Source: Flaviflexus massiliensis
GTDB taxonomy: Bacteria; Actinomycetota; Actinomycetes; Actinomycetales; Actinomycetaceae
Reading direction: 5' to 3'
Assembly (NCBI RefSeq): GCF_001375495.1
Contig: NZ_LN831058.1
Span: 328,767-392,766 of the forward strand
Length of the DNA stretch: 64,000 nt
Shown here: positions 1 through 12,455 of the stretch, one piece after another
How the letters are laid out: each line of letters starts with the position of its first letter
How positions within the stretch are numbered: the first letter of the stretch is position 1
Translations under genes and position numbers: made by a program
Notes under the pieces: generated by a model
The model's database searches: none
What the model was told of the DNA's origin: nothing
Seen by the model: the letters and a program-made list of their open reading frames with translations, nothing else

Positions 1-30
1 ATGGGAACAACTGTAGCGTTTAGCCCCTAC

Positions 31-936
31 CTAGCGCTTCCATGTCTCGCCAGTGAGGCGCTCGTACGCGTGCCGATATCGTTCCTGTGTCTTCATGACC
101 ACGTGGTCCGGCAGCTCGGGAGGTGGAGTGTCCTTCACCCACCCGGATTCCTCTGATTTCAGCCAGTCTCGGATGTACTGCTTATCGAGGGAGGGCTGGG
201 ATTTGCCGGGCGAGTAGGAGTCGATGAGCCAGAAGCGTGACGAGTCGGGTGTGAGGATTTCGTCAGCCAGGATCAGATCGGTCTCCCCCGGTTGCATGCG
301 GTACCCGAACTCAAACTTCGTGTCCGCAAGGATCACGCCCCGTTCCTCGGCTAAGTCCCGGGCCTTCGTGTATAGCGCGATCGAAATGTCGCGGAGTTGG
401 CGGGCAGTTTCCTTTCCCACACGCTCTTCCACCTGTTCAAAGGTAATGTTTTCGTCGTGTTCACCCAAGTCCGCTTTCGCGGCCGGAGTGAAGATCGGTT
501 CGTCCAGCCGGTCCCCATCAACCAGCCCCTCGGGCAGAGTGATGCCACACACCTGTCCCGTTTCCTTGTATTCCTGGTACCCGGACCCCGTAATGTAGCC
601 GCGGACCACACATTCGACGGGAACCATTTGGAGGCGCTCGGCGATCATTGCCCGCCCCTCCACTTCCTTCGGCACGTGAACGGACACGAAGTGGTTGTCG
701 GTCACGTCCTTGAGTTGCTCGAACCACCACAGCGTCAGTGCTGTCAGAATCTTTCCCTTATCCGGGATCGGGGTGGGGAGCACGTGATCGAAAGCCGAGA
801 TGCGGTCGGACGCAACAATCAGAAGGGCATCCCTGCCGCTGTGCGCAGACAAATCTGCCGGCGCGTAGAGGTCACGCACCTTACCGGACGCCACGTGCGT
901 CCAGCCGCGCAGGCTCTCATTGGGGGTCTTACTCAT
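31..936 (-). CDS. purC: Phosphoribosylaminoimidazole-succinocarboxamide synthase
   Basis: SAICAR synthase joins CAIR to aspartate with ATP in de novo purine synthesis, in the cytoplasm. The protein carries the family N-terminal block GKVRDLYAP, then ASDRISAFDHVLPTPIPDKG and the ECVVRGYITGSG motif that binds nucleotide and substrate. With the start at 936 (MSKTPNESL) it is 301 residues, the usual actinobacterial length. The open frame runs further upstream to 1023, but that extension is not family-like and an alternative ATG lies only three codons before. The purine gene purD follows upstream on the same strand after a gap of about 410 bases. Confidence 0.95.
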   Translation of the reverse strand: MSKTPNESLRGWTHVASGKVRDLYAPADLSAHSGRDALLIVASDRISAFDHVLPTPIPDKGKILTALTLWWFEQLKDVTDNHFVSVHVPKEVEGRAMIAERLQMVPVECVVRGYITGSGYQEYKETGQVCGITLPEGLVDGDRLDEPIFTPAAKADLGEHDENITFEQVEERVGKETARQLRDISIALYTKARDLAEERGVILADTKFEFGYRMQPGETDLILADEILTPDSSRFWLIDSYSPGKSQPSLDKQYIRDWLKSEESGWVKDTPPPELPDHVVMKTQERYRHAYERLTGETWKR

Positions 937-1349
937 GGTCCCCATTCTTTCACGGAAAGCACGACTGTGAAGCCCGATCTCAGACTTGCTCACAAGGGAT
1001 AATTGCCGCACTGCCAGCCACAACGCAGAAGTTCCACGGACCCAGGTATCAGTTCTCCATTCTTCTCACTGAGGTATCTACCAGCCGTTTTCTAATCCCC
1101 TTCGCCCACAAGATTGCCGCCTGTTACCAGCAGACAAGACACGCATTTTGCATCAGCAGTAGCTGCGTCCCCACGTAAGGCTACGCGGCTCCCAGGTGAC
1201 TCATCTGCACCCGGAAACCAGCACCACCAAATGATCTGCATGCCGAAACCGCACCGCGGGGAACGCTATCCCTGCGGTGCGGTTCGTGAGATTCAGAAAA
1301 CTACGCGAGTTTTGTCAGATTTGTAAGTGATATGAGGATGGGCCGGTCG
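937..1349. other. Intergenic region between purD and purC with one hairpin
   Basis: I see no convincing gene here. The main structure is a GC-rich hairpin at 1245-1286, listed separately. The remaining sequence presumably holds the purC promoter, but no box is clear enough to name. Confidence 0.5.
1245..1286 (-). terminator. Hairpin downstream of purD
   Basis: AACCGCACCGC (1247-1257) pairs with GCGGTGCGGTT (1274-1284), and a second inner GGG/CCC pairing lies between. It sits 65 bases past the purD stop. There is no clear T-run on the minus strand, so it could be a terminator or a processing hairpin. Confidence 0.55.
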
Positions 1350-2567
1350 TTAGATGCCTGCGGCGATGTCGGTGCGGTACTGCATCCCCTCAAACGGAAC
1401 AATCGCCGAGTAGGCGGCCTCACGGGCCTGGGCAACGGTTTCGCCCTTGCCGATAACAGCTGCGACCCTGCCTCCGGTCGTTACCACCCGGTCATCTTTC
1501 CATGCTGTTCCCGCATGAATCAGCCCCTCCATGGGACTCACCTCAACACCGAGAGTAAGCTTGCCCGGGTATCCTTCACTCGCAAGCACGACCGCAACAA
1601 CGGCATCCTCATCCCATTCGAGCGGTTCGAGCTGGTGGAGCTTGCCCGTGGCTGCCGCGTACAGCACCTCGGTCAGGGGTGTCTTGAGTCGAGGTAGCAC
1701 GGCCTGAGTTTCGGGGTCACCAAAGCGCACGTTAAATTCGATGACTCGGATGCCGCGCTCGGTTAGAGCAAGTCCGCAGTAGAGGATTCCAACGAACGGG
1801 GTGCCTTGGCGTTCTAGTTCCCGAATAACGGGGTAGGCGACTCGTTCGAGGACCTCGTCGGCCAGACCAACGGGCGCCCACGGAAGCGGAGAGTATGAGC
1901 CCATCCCACCCGTGTTGGGGCCTTCCCCACCGTCCTTTAGTCTCTTGAAGTCCTGTGCCGCCTCGAGGGGGATGACGGTCTTGCCATCACACACGCACAG
2001 GAGGGAAACTTCGGGTCCGTCAAGGAACTCTTCGATGACGACGCTTCCGCCCGCATCAATACACTCGAATGCGTGCTCCCGGGCCTTCTCGAGGTCCTCG
2101 GTGACAACAACCCCCTTGCCTGCTGCGAGCCCATCGTCTTTCACCACGTAGGGCGGCGGGAACATCTGCAGGGCGTCTTCTGCTTCTTCGCGGGTGGAGC
2201 AGATTCGTGCAAGTGCGGTGGGTACTTCCGCGAGCGCCATGATCTCCTTGGCAAAAGCCTTCGATCCCTCCAGTTTCGCCGCGGCACCACTCGGGCCGAA
2301 TACAGCCACTCCCGCTTCTCGTAGGTCATCAGCCACGCCAGCAACGAGTGGGGCTTCGGGTCCGATAACAACGAGGTCAACGTTCTTGTGAAGTGCGATC
2401 TCGACGATGGCGCGTCCGTTGAGAATGTCACCATCGATGCATTCAGCGTTCTCAATGTGGCTGATGCCGGGGTTTCCGGGGACCGCGTACAAGGCTTCTA
2501 CATGGGGTGCGAGGGAGAGTGCAAGCGCGTGCTCTCGGCCGCCCGAACCGAGGAGGAGAATCTTCAT
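1350..2567 (-). CDS. purD: Phosphoribosylamine-glycine ligase (GAR synthetase)
   Basis: ATP-grasp enzyme that joins glycine to phosphoribosylamine, the second step of purine synthesis. MKILLLGSGGREHALA opens the N-terminal domain. The ATP-grasp core includes VVKDDGLAAGKGVVV, PNTGGMGSYSPLP and the metal-binding end VIEFNVRFGDPETQAVLPRL. I start at 2567 (MKILLLGSGG) because the eight upstream residues are not family-like. Mature length is 405 residues, slightly short but with the C-terminal domain present. purC lies downstream on the same strand. Confidence 0.96.
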   Translation of the reverse strand: MKILLLGSGGREHALALSLAPHVEALYAVPGNPGISHIENAECIDGDILNGRAIVEIALHKNVDLVVIGPEAPLVAGVADDLREAGVAVFGPSGAAAKLEGSKAFAKEIMALAEVPTALARICSTREEAEDALQMFPPPYVVKDDGLAAGKGVVVTEDLEKAREHAFECIDAGGSVVIEEFLDGPEVSLLCVCDGKTVIPLEAAQDFKRLKDGGEGPNTGGMGSYSPLPWAPVGLADEVLERVAYPVIRELERQGTPFVGILYCGLALTERGIRVIEFNVRFGDPETQAVLPRLKTPLTEVLYAAATGKLHQLEPLEWDEDAVVAVVLASEGYPGKLTLGVEVSPMEGLIHAGTAWKDDRVVTTGGRVAAVIGKGETVAQAREAAYSAIVPFEGMQYRTDIAAGI

Positions 2568-2747
2568 AGCTAAGAGACTACCCGCGCCCACCCGCAGGTG
2601 ACGTGTCCGGGAGGCTGGAATTCATCACGTGAACACGAAACCGTGATGGTTTCCGCCACTAGTTTTTCACGGGCTTGGGAAGGCGAACCGGAAGTATCGG
2701 AGTCTTCCGGGAGCTGCCTGGCGGAGGGATAAGGACAAAAATGGGTT

Positions 2748-2773
2748 GTGGCAGGAGCCGAAGCTCCTGCCAC
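2748..2773 (-). terminator. Rho-independent terminator of pckG
   Basis: GTGGCAGGAGC (2748-2758) and GCTCCTGCCAC (2763-2773) form a perfect 11-bp stem with loop CGAA. Read leftwards it is followed by a T-rich tail (complement of the A-run at 2734-2741). It lies 47 bases past the pckG stop. Confidence 0.85.
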
Positions 2774-2819
2774 ATTGAGGATTCACATCCCTTGAATCAA
2801 GTGCTCAGATTTAGGCGAG

Positions 2820-4688
2820 CTAGTTTGCTCGTGCCGCTTCGATCCGCTTGCGGAACTCGTCGAGCTGACCGCGGACTGATGCGGGGACTCTGTCACCGAA
2901 CTTGCTGAAGTATTCTTCAACGCTGTCGATTTCTGTCGCCCAAGCATCCGGGTCGGTTTCGAACAGGGCATTCCATTCGTCCTCGCCGATGTCGAGTCCA
3001 TCGAGGTTGAAGTCCTCGAACTTGGGGTAGCGTCCGGTGATGCCGTCCACGGTTTCCACGCGACCGTCCGCACGGCGAACAATCCAGTCGAGCACTCGGG
3101 AGTTGTCACCGAAGCCGGGCCACATGAACTTGCCGTCCTCGTCCTTGCGGAACCAGTTGACCTGGTAGATCTTCGGGAACTTATCGCCGAGCTTCTCCTG
3201 AAGTTCGGTCCAGTGTCCCCAGTAGTCGGCCATGTTGTAGCCGATGAAGGGGAGCATCGCGAACGGGTCGTGACGGAGCGATCCGGCCTCAACGTCGGTT
3301 GCTGCCGCGGTAACCTCGGAAGCCACGGAGGCTCCGATGAAGACGCCGTGGTCGGGCGAATACTGTTCGGCGACCAGGGGGACGTTGGTGGCGCGGCGTC
3401 CACCGAACAGGATCGCGTCCACCGGTACGCCTTCGGGGGCTTCCCAGTCAGGGCAGATGATCGGGCACTGCGAGGCGGGAACCGTGAAACGCGAGTTCGG
3501 GTGTGCTGCGAGCTTGCCTGCTTCGGCATCGGACTTCGTGTAGTCGTTGCCGTGCCAGTCAATGAGGTGGTCGGGCATCTCACCATCGATGCCCTCCCAC
3601 CAAACGTCACCATCGTCGGTTAGGGCAACGTTGGTGAAGATCGAGTTTGCACGCGCGGTCTCCATCGCCATCGGGTTCGTGTCGTACGAGGTGCCCGGGG
3701 CAACTCCAAAGAAGCCAGCTTCGGGGTTGATGGCGCGCAGGGTGCCGTCGGGGCCGGGACGCATCCACGCAATGTCGTCACCGATCGTTTCAACCTTGTA
3801 GCCCTCGATCGTGGGCTGGAGCATCGCGAGGTTGGTCTTGCCACAGGCCGAGGGGAAAGCAGCGGTCACGTGGAACTGCTTGCCGGTCGCTTCTTCGGTG
3901 AGGCGGAGAATGAGCATGTGCTCTGCCATCCAACCATCCCTCTTCGCCATCGTGGAGGCGATGCGAAGCGCGAAGCACTTCTTACCCAGGAGGGCGTTAC
4001 CGCCGTATCCGGACCCGTAGGACCAGATCTCGTTGGTTTCAGGGAAGTGAGTAATGTACTTTTCGTCATTGCACGGCCAGGTCGTATCGGGCCGCTCATT
4101 GCCTTCAGCGTCGATCAGCGGGTAGCCGACCGAGTGCACGGCGGGCACCCATTCCTGGCCTTTGCCGATGAGTTCAAGGGCGGGTGTTCCCATGCGGGTC
4201 ATGATCCTCATGTTGACCACAACGTATGGCGAGTCGGAGATTTCCACTCCGAGCTGGGAGATCGGGCCACCAACCGGTCCCATGGAGAATGGGATCACGT
4301 ACATGGTCCGTCCCCTCATGGCGCCGTCAAAGACTCGGCCGAGGGTCTCCTTCATTTCTTTCGGGTCCGCCCAGTTGTTGGTCGGCCCAGCATCCTCTTC
4401 CTTTTCGGAGCAGATGTAGGTGCGTGATTCAACGCGTGCAACATCGGAGGGGAGAGAACGAGCAAGGAACGAGTTTGGTCGCTTTTCGGGGTTGAGCCTG
4501 GTGAACATTCCAGACTCCACCATCTGGCCCGTCAGCAGATCCCATTCCGCATCGGTGCCATCCACCCAGAAAATATCCTTGGGCTTCGCCAGGTTGGCAA
4601 TGGTCGTTACCCACTCCACCAGGTCCGCCGGCGCAATCTCCGGGGCATTTGCCTTGACGTCGTCAACCGTATAGGTCCTGTCAGTCAT
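2820..4688 (-). CDS. pckG: Phosphoenolpyruvate carboxykinase (GTP)
   Basis: Converts oxaloacetate and GTP to PEP, CO2 and GDP, the entry to gluconeogenesis. The 622-residue length fits the GTP-dependent family. Visible signatures are the kinase-1a loop [12 protein letters not shown], the oxaloacetate-binding stretch [19 protein letters not shown], and [12 protein letters not shown]. The start at 4688 ([10 protein letters not shown]) is preceded by GGAGG at good spacing; the frame extends 14 codons further upstream without support. It stands alone with its own terminator. Confidence 0.97.
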   Translation of the reverse strand: MTDRTYTVDDVKANAPEIAPADLVEWVTTIANLAKPKDIFWVDGTDAEWDLLTGQMVESGMFTRLNPEKRPNSFLARSLPSDVARVESRTYICSEKEEDAGPTNNWADPKEMKETLGRVFDGAMRGRTMYVIPFSMGPVGGPISQLGVEISDSPYVVVNMRIMTRMGTPALELIGKGQEWVPAVHSVGYPLIDAEGNERPDTTWPCNDEKYITHFPETNEIWSYGSGYGGNALLGKKCFALRIASTMAKRDGWMAEHMLILRLTEEATGKQFHVTAAFPSACGKTNLAMLQPTIEGYKVETIGDDIAWMRPGPDGTLRAINPEAGFFGVAPGTSYDTNPMAMETARANSIFTNVALTDDGDVWWEGIDGEMPDHLIDWHGNDYTKSDAEAGKLAAHPNSRFTVPASQCPIICPDWEAPEGVPVDAILFGGRRATNVPLVAEQYSPDHGVFIGASVASEVTAAATDVEAGSLRHDPFAMLPFIGYNMADYWGHWTELQEKLGDKFPKIYQVNWFRKDEDGKFMWPGFGDNSRVLDWIVRRADGRVETVDGITGRYPKFEDFNLDGLDIGEDEWNALFETDPDAWATEIDSVEEYFSKFGDRVPASVRGQLDEFRKRIEAARAN

Positions 4689-5276
4689 CGCTCTTCCTCC
4701 TAGAATTAGGCGATGGTCACTTTCCTTCATTGGTCAAGTACCACCTAAATTATCTCCCCTGAAAGTGCCCACATAATGGGACTATGGGCCGATTTTCCAG
4801 CGGAAATACGTAGGACTGTTGACCTACCACTCCCACCATCATGTCCATTTGTCCCCTATCCGCGGTGCTTTGGACCGATGTGGAAGCGCCACCGGGACAA
4901 TATGCAAGGCCTGCCCAGCAAATCCTCCTCTCGTCTCTTTTTCACCCACTCAAGAAACGCTGTCGGACCGGTTGCGACCCCCTCAAGGCCATCATCAATC
5001 TCGTTGAACACCAGGCAGGGGCGGTCGGCGTGAATTCTGTCTGCAACTAACCCAGGGGAAGGACCCAACAGTCAAGCGCAGTAGGGAGCGTTTCCACCCC
5101 TCCCCTGTCGACTACCCGATCCAGACTTTTCCCTAACATTTCGCCGATTTTTCAGGCTTCATTCAGAATCTAGTCAGAACTCCCCACCAAATTGTTAATT
5201 CTTTGCGGAATCTTCCCCTTATCGTGGACTGCGTAAGGCCGCGAGCGATGGCGACCGGCATTCTGAAAGGAAAGTT
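4689..5276. other. Long intergenic region between divergent pckG and lppM-like genes
   Basis: About 590 bases between two divergently read genes. I see no supported gene. A short minus-strand frame at 4856-5068 reads somewhat protein-like but has no recognizable family or ribosome-binding site. Promoters for both neighbours must lie here. Confidence 0.4.
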
Positions 5277-6302
5277 ATGAAAACCCGCACCAAGAAAGCA
5301 CTCGTGGTTGCAGCTATTGCACCCGCCGCGCTGGTCCTGTCTGCATGCCGTGCCGAAACAATCATCGAAATCAAGGACGACGGCACCGCTAGCGTCGTCA
5401 TGGAGTTCGAGGACACCGAGGGCATGCTCAGCGGCATGGGCTATACCTGTGATCAGCTCTTCGAAGAAATGGACATCTCTGATCCCGAGAACGGCACCTA
5501 CGAAGTCGAAGACCTCTCCGGCGCCAACCTCTCGTGCCGCCTGACCGCGACCTCGGACGAAAACGTGGTTGATGACTCCACTCTCATCGACAACGGTGAC
5601 TCCTACACATTCGTCGCGGAGGGTGACCCGAGCATGTCGATGGACGAACTCGAAATGCCCGAAGGCATGGACTTCGAGTTGGACTTCACGCTCACGATCC
5701 AGATGCCGGGCGAAATCACGGAAGCCACCAACGGTGGCGAAATCGATGGCAACCGCGCCTCCTACCACGACTTCAATGCCATGGCTCAGGGCTTCGAAGT
5801 GACCGGCATGAAGTCCGGGGGCGGCGAAAGCCCCTCGACCGACAAGGACGCCACCACCGAGCCCCCTGACGATTGCAGTGATGGCCAGGGTGAGGGTTGC
5901 GTCGAACCGATGCCACCCAACGAAAATGACGACGAGAAAGACCCTTCCGGCGATAACAAGGGCGACAGCCAGGACAGCCAGGATGAGTCTGACGATGCCG
6001 GAGACTCGGCTAGTGACTCCGACGATTCCGGCTTCCCCATGTGGGCATGGTTCGCCATCGGTGGTGGCGTCATTGTCATCGCAGGCATCGTAATCTGGGC
6101 GCTGACCCGCAATAAGAACAAGAACAACCACGGCGGCCCCTACGGTCCCGGTGGCGGTCAGTACGGCGGTCCTCAGGGCGGACAATACGGCGGTCCTCAG
6201 GGCGGACAATACGGCGGTCCTCAGGGCGGACAGTACGGTGGCCCCCAGCAGGGCAACCAGTCTCCCTACAACCCCAACCAGGGCGGACAGGGCTGGAACT
6301 AA
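5277..6302 (+). CDS. LppM-like lipoprotein with C-terminal membrane segment and GQYGGPQ repeats
   Basis: The N-terminus MKTRTKKALVVAAIAPAA ends in a lipobox (VLSAC), so the protein should be lipid-anchored. Residues 25 to about 180 resemble the mycobacterial LppM domain (DUF3153). An acidic, disordered linker (about 185-255) follows, then one membrane helix (about 257-278), a basic KNKNK stop and a Gly/Tyr/Gln/Pro tail with tandem GGPQGGQY units. A lipid anchor plus a second membrane span would tether both ends of the domain at the outer face. GAAAGGAAAGTT provides the ribosome-binding site. The function is not established beyond the family. Confidence 0.75.
   Translation: MKTRTKKALVVAAIAPAALVLSACRAETIIEIKDDGTASVVMEFEDTEGMLSGMGYTCDQLFEEMDISDPENGTYEVEDLSGANLSCRLTATSDENVVDDSTLIDNGDSYTFVAEGDPSMSMDELEMPEGMDFELDFTLTIQMPGEITEATNGGEIDGNRASYHDFNAMAQGFEVTGMKSGGGESPSTDKDATTEPPDDCSDGQGEGCVEPMPPNENDDEKDPSGDNKGDSQDSQDESDDAGDSASDSDDSGFPMWAWFAIGGGVIVIAGIVIWALTRNKNKNNHGGPYGPGGGQYGGPQGGQYGGPQGGQYGGPQGGQYGGPQQGNQSPYNPNQGGQGWN
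6159..6251 (+). repeat. Tandem 24-bp repeats encoding QYGGPQGG
   Basis: Near-identical 24-base units at 6159-6182, 6183-6206 and 6207-6230 plus a diverged fourth from 6231. They are in frame and encode the Gly/Tyr/Gln-rich tail of the lipoprotein. Copy number could vary by slippage. Confidence 0.9.
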
Positions 6303-6373
6303 CCACCAGCAGCGCTGACCGCAGCCCCAGGTAACACGGAGGCAACGCGATCAGCACAGCTAATACTTAAAAC

Positions 6374-6409
6374 GGGGAGGGAGCAGACCACACGGTTTGC
6401 TCCCTCCCT
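6374..6409 (+). terminator. Terminator after lppM-like gene
   Basis: GGGAGGGAGCA (6375-6385) pairs with TGCTCCCTCCC (6398-6408), followed by TTCACATTT. Confidence 0.75.
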
Positions 6410-6580
6410 TCACATTTCCTTAACTACCTACGCCTTACATCCGGTAGCTGGCGGACAGCATGATGTCTTGCCCAATCCCTTCACTCAAACAAAGGCCCTC
6501 CCCCCGCTCAATGCAGGGGAGGATCTACTCATTCAGTGTGCGGTTGTTAGCCGGGCCAGTCGGTGCGCCGCTGGCTACTT

Positions 6581-8186
<1,606 letters not shown>

Positions 8187-10580
8187 ATGACCTCTGATTT
8201 GACGAGCAGCCTAGGCTCGTTCACTCGAGCAGGTTCGGGCCGTTCCCCGCAGTCATCAACCCCGATGGAACTGTGGTCCGGGCTGTCCTCGAACATTGTC
8301 GATCTTATTGCTGACAAGTGGGAGGCTTCCGCGCAACGCGCTTCCACGGGCCGCCAACAGCATTATTTCTCTGCAGAGTTCCTCATGGGTAGGGCCCTAC
8401 TCAACAACCTGACCAACCTCAACCTGGTCGACAAAGCTTCCGAAGCCGTGGAGTCTTACGGTTTCAACCTGTCCGATGTTCTCGAAGCGGAACACGATGC
8501 TGCACTCGGTAACGGTGGCTTGGGCCGTCTCGCCGCATGCTTCCTCGATTCCTGTGCAACATTGGATTTGCCGGTCACGGGCTACGGCATTCTCTACCGC
8601 TACGGACTGTTCAAGCAGCAGTTCCAGGATGGCTTCCAGGTGGAGCACCCGGATCCGTGGATGGAGGGTGGCTACCCCTTCGTTATCCGCCGTGAAGAAG
8701 AAGCCCGTTTCGTCAAGTTTGACGATCTCGATGTGCGCGCAATCCCCTACGACATGCCGATCACCGGGTACGGGACTGACAACGTTGGCACCCTGCGCCT
8801 GTGGAAGTCGGAGCCCATGGAGGAGTTCGACTACGAAGCCTTCAACTCCCAGCGCTTCACCGAGGCCATTGTTGAGCGCGAGCGCGTTGCCGACCTCTGT
8901 CGCGTGCTCTACCCGAACGACACCACCTACGAAGGTAAGGTCCTTCGTGTCCGTCAGCAGTACTTCTTCGTTTCCGCCTCCCTGCAGGCCATGGTCGATA
9001 ACTACATCGAACATCACGGTGAGGACCTCACGAACTTCTACAAGTACAACTGCATTCAGCTGAACGACACCCATCCGGTTCTCGCGATCCCCGAACTCAT
9101 GCGCATCTTCCTCGACGATCACGGCATGACCTGGGAAGCGGCCTGGGAGATCACCCAGAAAACCTTCGCCTACACGAACCACACGACGCTCGCCGAGGCA
9201 CTCGAGACCTGGGAGTACTCCATCTTCCAGCAGCTGTTCGGCAGGGTGCTCGAAATCATTGCCGAGATCGATCGTGGGTTCCGGATCGACATGGCGGAGC
9301 GCGGCATTGCCGATGAACGCATCAACTACCTCGCCCCGATCTCCAATGGCCGCATCCACATGGCCTGGATTGCCTGCTACGCCGCCTTCTCAATCAACGG
9401 CGTTGCCGCGATCCACACCAACATCCTCAAGAAGGACACCCTTGGTGACTGGTACCAGCTGTGGCCCGAGAAGTTTAATAACAAGACCAACGGAGTGACC
9501 CCGCGCCGCTGGCTCAACCAGTGCAACCCGCGCCTCGCACGCCTCCTCGACAAGCTCGTCGGCTCCGATGCGTGGGTCTCCGACCTTGACCTTCTCTTGC
9601 CGCTGCAGAAGCACGGCAAGAAAAAGAAGGTCATGCAGGAACTGATTGACATCAAGCTTGCCAACAAGCGTGACTTCGCGGCCTGGATCGAGAAGCGTCA
9701 GGGCATCAAGATCAACCCCGATGCTGTCTTCGATGTTCAGATCAAGAGGCTCCACGAATACAAGAGACAGCTCCTCAACGCGTTCTACGTTCTTGATAGC
9801 TACTTCCAGATCAAGGACAACCCGAACCTCGACGTGGTTCCGTCCGTTGCGATCTTTGGCGCCAAGGCAGCACCCGGATACTTCCGTGCCAAGGCCATCA
9901 TCAAGCTCATCAATGAGATCGCGAACCTCGTCAATAACGATCCTGAGATTGGTGACAAGCTCAAGGTTGTCTTCATTGAGAATTACAATGTGACTCCCGC
10001 CGAGAAGGTCATCCCCGCCGCCGACATCTCCGAGCAGATCTCGACCGCCGGTAAGGAAGCTTCCGGCACGGGCAACATGAAGTTCATGATGAACGGGGCT
10101 CTCACTCTCGGCACCCTCGACGGCGCCAACGTGGAAATCGTTGACTCCGTGGGAGACGAGAATGCCTACATTTTCGGCGCCAAGGAAGACGAACTCCCGG
10201 CCATCATGGCGACCTACGATCCGTACGCAACCATGGAAGCAACCGAAGGCCTCAGCCGGGTTGTGAACGCTTTGACCGACGGCACGCTGGATGACAGGGG
10301 TTCAGGCATGTTTGCTGACATTCGCCGTTCCCTCCTCGAATCGGGCCCGGGCGGCTCCGATATCTACTACGTGCTCGGCGACTTTGCTTCCTACCGCGAG
10401 GCCCGCAACCGCGCACTCGAGGACTACCGCGACCCGATCGAGTGGGCGCGCAAGTGCTGGGTCAACATCACCGAATCCGGCCGCTTCTCCTCGGACCGCA
10501 CTATTCGCGACTACGCTCGCGAGGTCTGGAAGATCGACCCGGTCAGCATCCCACCCGCATCCAAGCCTGCCACCAAGTAG
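8187..10580 (+). CDS. glgP: Glycogen/starch phosphorylase (GT35)
   Basis: Phosphorolyses alpha-1,4-glucans to glucose 1-phosphate with a pyridoxal-phosphate cofactor. The 797 residues match the bacterial family. Visible are GNGGLGRLAACFLDS near residue 110, the nucleotide/sugar core VQIKRLHEYKRQ, and the PLP-lysine motif EASGTGNMKFMMNGALTLG. It stands alone and ends in a strong two-way terminator. Confidence 0.97.
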   Translation: MTSDLTSSLGSFTRAGSGRSPQSSTPMELWSGLSSNIVDLIADKWEASAQRASTGRQQHYFSAEFLMGRALLNNLTNLNLVDKASEAVESYGFNLSDVLEAEHDAALGNGGLGRLAACFLDSCATLDLPVTGYGILYRYGLFKQQFQDGFQVEHPDPWMEGGYPFVIRREEEARFVKFDDLDVRAIPYDMPITGYGTDNVGTLRLWKSEPMEEFDYEAFNSQRFTEAIVERERVADLCRVLYPNDTTYEGKVLRVRQQYFFVSASLQAMVDNYIEHHGEDLTNFYKYNCIQLNDTHPVLAIPELMRIFLDDHGMTWEAAWEITQKTFAYTNHTTLAEALETWEYSIFQQLFGRVLEIIAEIDRGFRIDMAERGIADERINYLAPISNGRIHMAWIACYAAFSINGVAAIHTNILKKDTLGDWYQLWPEKFNNKTNGVTPRRWLNQCNPRLARLLDKLVGSDAWVSDLDLLLPLQKHGKKKKVMQELIDIKLANKRDFAAWIEKRQGIKINPDAVFDVQIKRLHEYKRQLLNAFYVLDSYFQIKDNPNLDVVPSVAIFGAKAAPGYFRAKAIIKLINEIANLVNNDPEIGDKLKVVFIENYNVTPAEKVIPAADISEQISTAGKEASGTGNMKFMMNGALTLGTLDGANVEIVDSVGDENAYIFGAKEDELPAIMATYDPYATMEATEGLSRVVNALTDGTLDDRGSGMFADIRRSLLESGPGGSDIYYVLGDFASYREARNRALEDYRDPIEWARKCWVNITESGRFSSDRTIRDYAREVWKIDPVSIPPASKPATK

Positions 10581-10598
10581 CAGCGGTTAGCTGATCGC

Positions 10599-10630
10599 AG
10601 GTGTGCCCCGTCCACGGACGGGGCACACCT
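10599..10630. terminator. Bidirectional terminator between glgP and the ABC ATPase gene
   Basis: AGGTGTGCCCCGTCC (10599-10613) and its exact complement (10616-10630) form a near-perfect hairpin between two converging genes. It also marks the left border of the AT-richer catabolic island. Confidence 0.85.
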
Positions 10631-10699
10631 ATAATCAGAATTGCAGACCTGTCCACGCTTGCAATCGCATGTCCGCTACTACAGATCTAGAAATTCAAA

Positions 10700-12361
10700 C
10701 TACAGTCGAACCTTTTTCTGCGCGACTGGATCAGGGACGGGCACTGAAGCAATTAAGTTTTGCGTGTACTCTTCCGTTGGATGCCTGAGCACTTGAGCAA
10801 CGCCACCCTTTTCAACAATCTCACCATTTTTGAGGACTACAACAGCATCGGCAAGTTCTTCTACCACGGCTAGATCATGGCTGATGAAGATACATGAAAA
10901 CCCGAGGTCCTCTTGAAGTTCGCGGAAAATCTCCAAGACTTCAGCCTGCACTGAGACATCCAAGGCGGAAGTAGGTTCATCGGCGATGAGAAGAGCTGGC
11001 GACATTGATATCGCCCGAGCAATTCCCACCCTTTGGCGTTGCCCTCCTGATAATTCGTGAGGGAAGCGGTCCTGCCAGGAGGCAGGAAGCCTTACCTTTT
11101 CTAGGAGCTCGCCCGCTCTCTGCCGTAGCTTCTTCCGACCTTTAACTATTCCATTTCGCCACAAGGGCTCAGTCAAACTACGACCAATTGTTGCCCGCGG
11201 ATCCAAAGATGAAGCAGGATCCTGGAATACAACACTCACACGGTTCAGCTGCTGTCGTCGAGCTTTTGGAGAAAGTCCCGTTATGTCAATTCCATCAATC
11301 TGAATCGTTCCATCAGCAACATTGGCTAGTCCTAGAATTGCTTTTCCAATGGTCGATTTGCCAGACCCGGACTCGCCCACAAGACCGATTATTTTTCCCT
11401 TTGGCACACTAAAGGACACCCCGTGAACAGCTGTAAAATCGGGACGACCAAGCCTTCCTGGGTAACTAACTGTCAAGTTTTCCAAGTAAAGTATCGGGTT
11501 CTCACTAGCTTCGCTATCACCCTGCTCAAACTCTGCATGTGCACCGAGTCTGGGAACTGCCGCTAGTAGTTCACGCGTGTACTCCGCCTGTGGATTGGCA
11601 AAGACCGAGAACACATCAGCGATTTCCTCAACATGTCCATTTCTCATGACACAAACCTGATCCGCAATGTCAGCCACTACACCCATGTCATGGGTAATAA
11701 AAATCATTGACATCCCCAACTCGCGCTGAAGACGTCGTAGGAGAGCAAGAATCTCAGCCTGGACGGTAACATCAAGTGCGGTCGTGGGCTCATCAGCGAT
11801 GAGAATCTCTGGCTCTCCTGAAATTGCAATTGCAATCATCGCACGCTGCCGAAGACCGCCAGAGAGCTGATGGGGGTATTGGTCGATTTGCTTCTCAGGC
11901 AATGGCATTCCGACCATTTCAAGAAGCTCCACCGAGCGCTTTCGAATTGCTTCCTTGCCACCCTCAAAGCCGTGAGAACGTAGTGCTTGCGACAGCATGG
12001 AGCCGATCGTGTACACAGGATTCAAGGCCGTCATTGGTTCCTGGAAAATCACCGCGATCTTGGTACCACGTAGCGATCGAAACGACTTCTCGGAAGCTCC
12101 CACTAGCTCCTGATCCCCAAAGCGAATACTGCCAGTAATGCTAGCGCTACCGGGGAGCAGGCCGACAATCGCCATTGCTGTAACGGACTTTCCAGATCCT
12201 GACTCGCCAACAACCGCTAAGGTCTCCGCCCTCCGAAGTTTAAAGCTGACATCCTTCGTTGCCTGCACGAGATTGCCTGACACACGGAATACAACGGAGG
12301 TATTTTCGACAGTTAGGACAACATTGTCCGCATTGCCGTCCTTCTTCAAACTCTCATTCAT
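10700..12361 (-). CDS. Oligopeptide/opine ABC importer, fused two-domain ATPase
   Basis: Two complete ABC ATPase domains in one 553-residue chain, a DppD-DppF fusion as in GsiA. The first domain has Walker [14 protein letters not shown] near residue 54, signature [12 protein letters not shown] and Walker [13 protein letters not shown]. The second has [13 protein letters not shown] near 330, [15 protein letters not shown] and [12 protein letters not shown]. Each domain ends with the peptide-transporter C-terminal extension. It powers the permeases at 13547-15441 with the binding protein at 15473-17032. It is separated from them by a LacI gene on the opposite strand, and starts 95 bases from that gene in divergent orientation. 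Confidence 0.93.
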   Translation of the reverse strand: MNESLKKDGNADNVVLTVENTSVVFRVSGNLVQATKDVSFKLRRAETLAVVGESGSGKSVTAMAIVGLLPGSASITGSIRFGDQELVGASEKSFRSLRGTKIAVIFQEPMTALNPVYTIGSMLSQALRSHGFEGGKEAIRKRSVELLEMVGMPLPEKQIDQYPHQLSGGLRQRAMIAIAISGEPEILIADEPTTALDVTVQAEILALLRRLQRELGMSMIFITHDMGVVADIADQVCVMRNGHVEEIADVFSVFANPQAEYTRELLAAVPRLGAHAEFEQGDSEASENPILYLENLTVSYPGRLGRPDFTAVHGVSFSVPKGKIIGLVGESGSGKSTIGKAILGLANVADGTIQIDGIDITGLSPKARRQQLNRVSVVFQDPASSLDPRATIGRSLTEPLWRNGIVKGRKKLRQRAGELLEKVRLPASWQDRFPHELSGGQRQRVGIARAISMSPALLIADEPTSALDVSVQAEVLEIFRELQEDLGFSCIFISHDLAVVEELADAVVVLKNGEIVEKGGVAQVLRHPTEEYTQNLIASVPVPDPVAQKKVRL

Positions 12362-12455
12362 TATGTCCTCCTAAAACCAAATGCAGTCGCACTCGGTTCG
12401 CTAAAGTAGTTAAAAATGTTTGCACAAACCAGATGATTAGAAATGGAATCGGCGC

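Noticed and set aside
4856..5068. Minus-strand 70-codon frame with somewhat protein-like sequence
   Set aside because: No family, no ribosome-binding site and no supporting neighbour. Possibly a gene relic.
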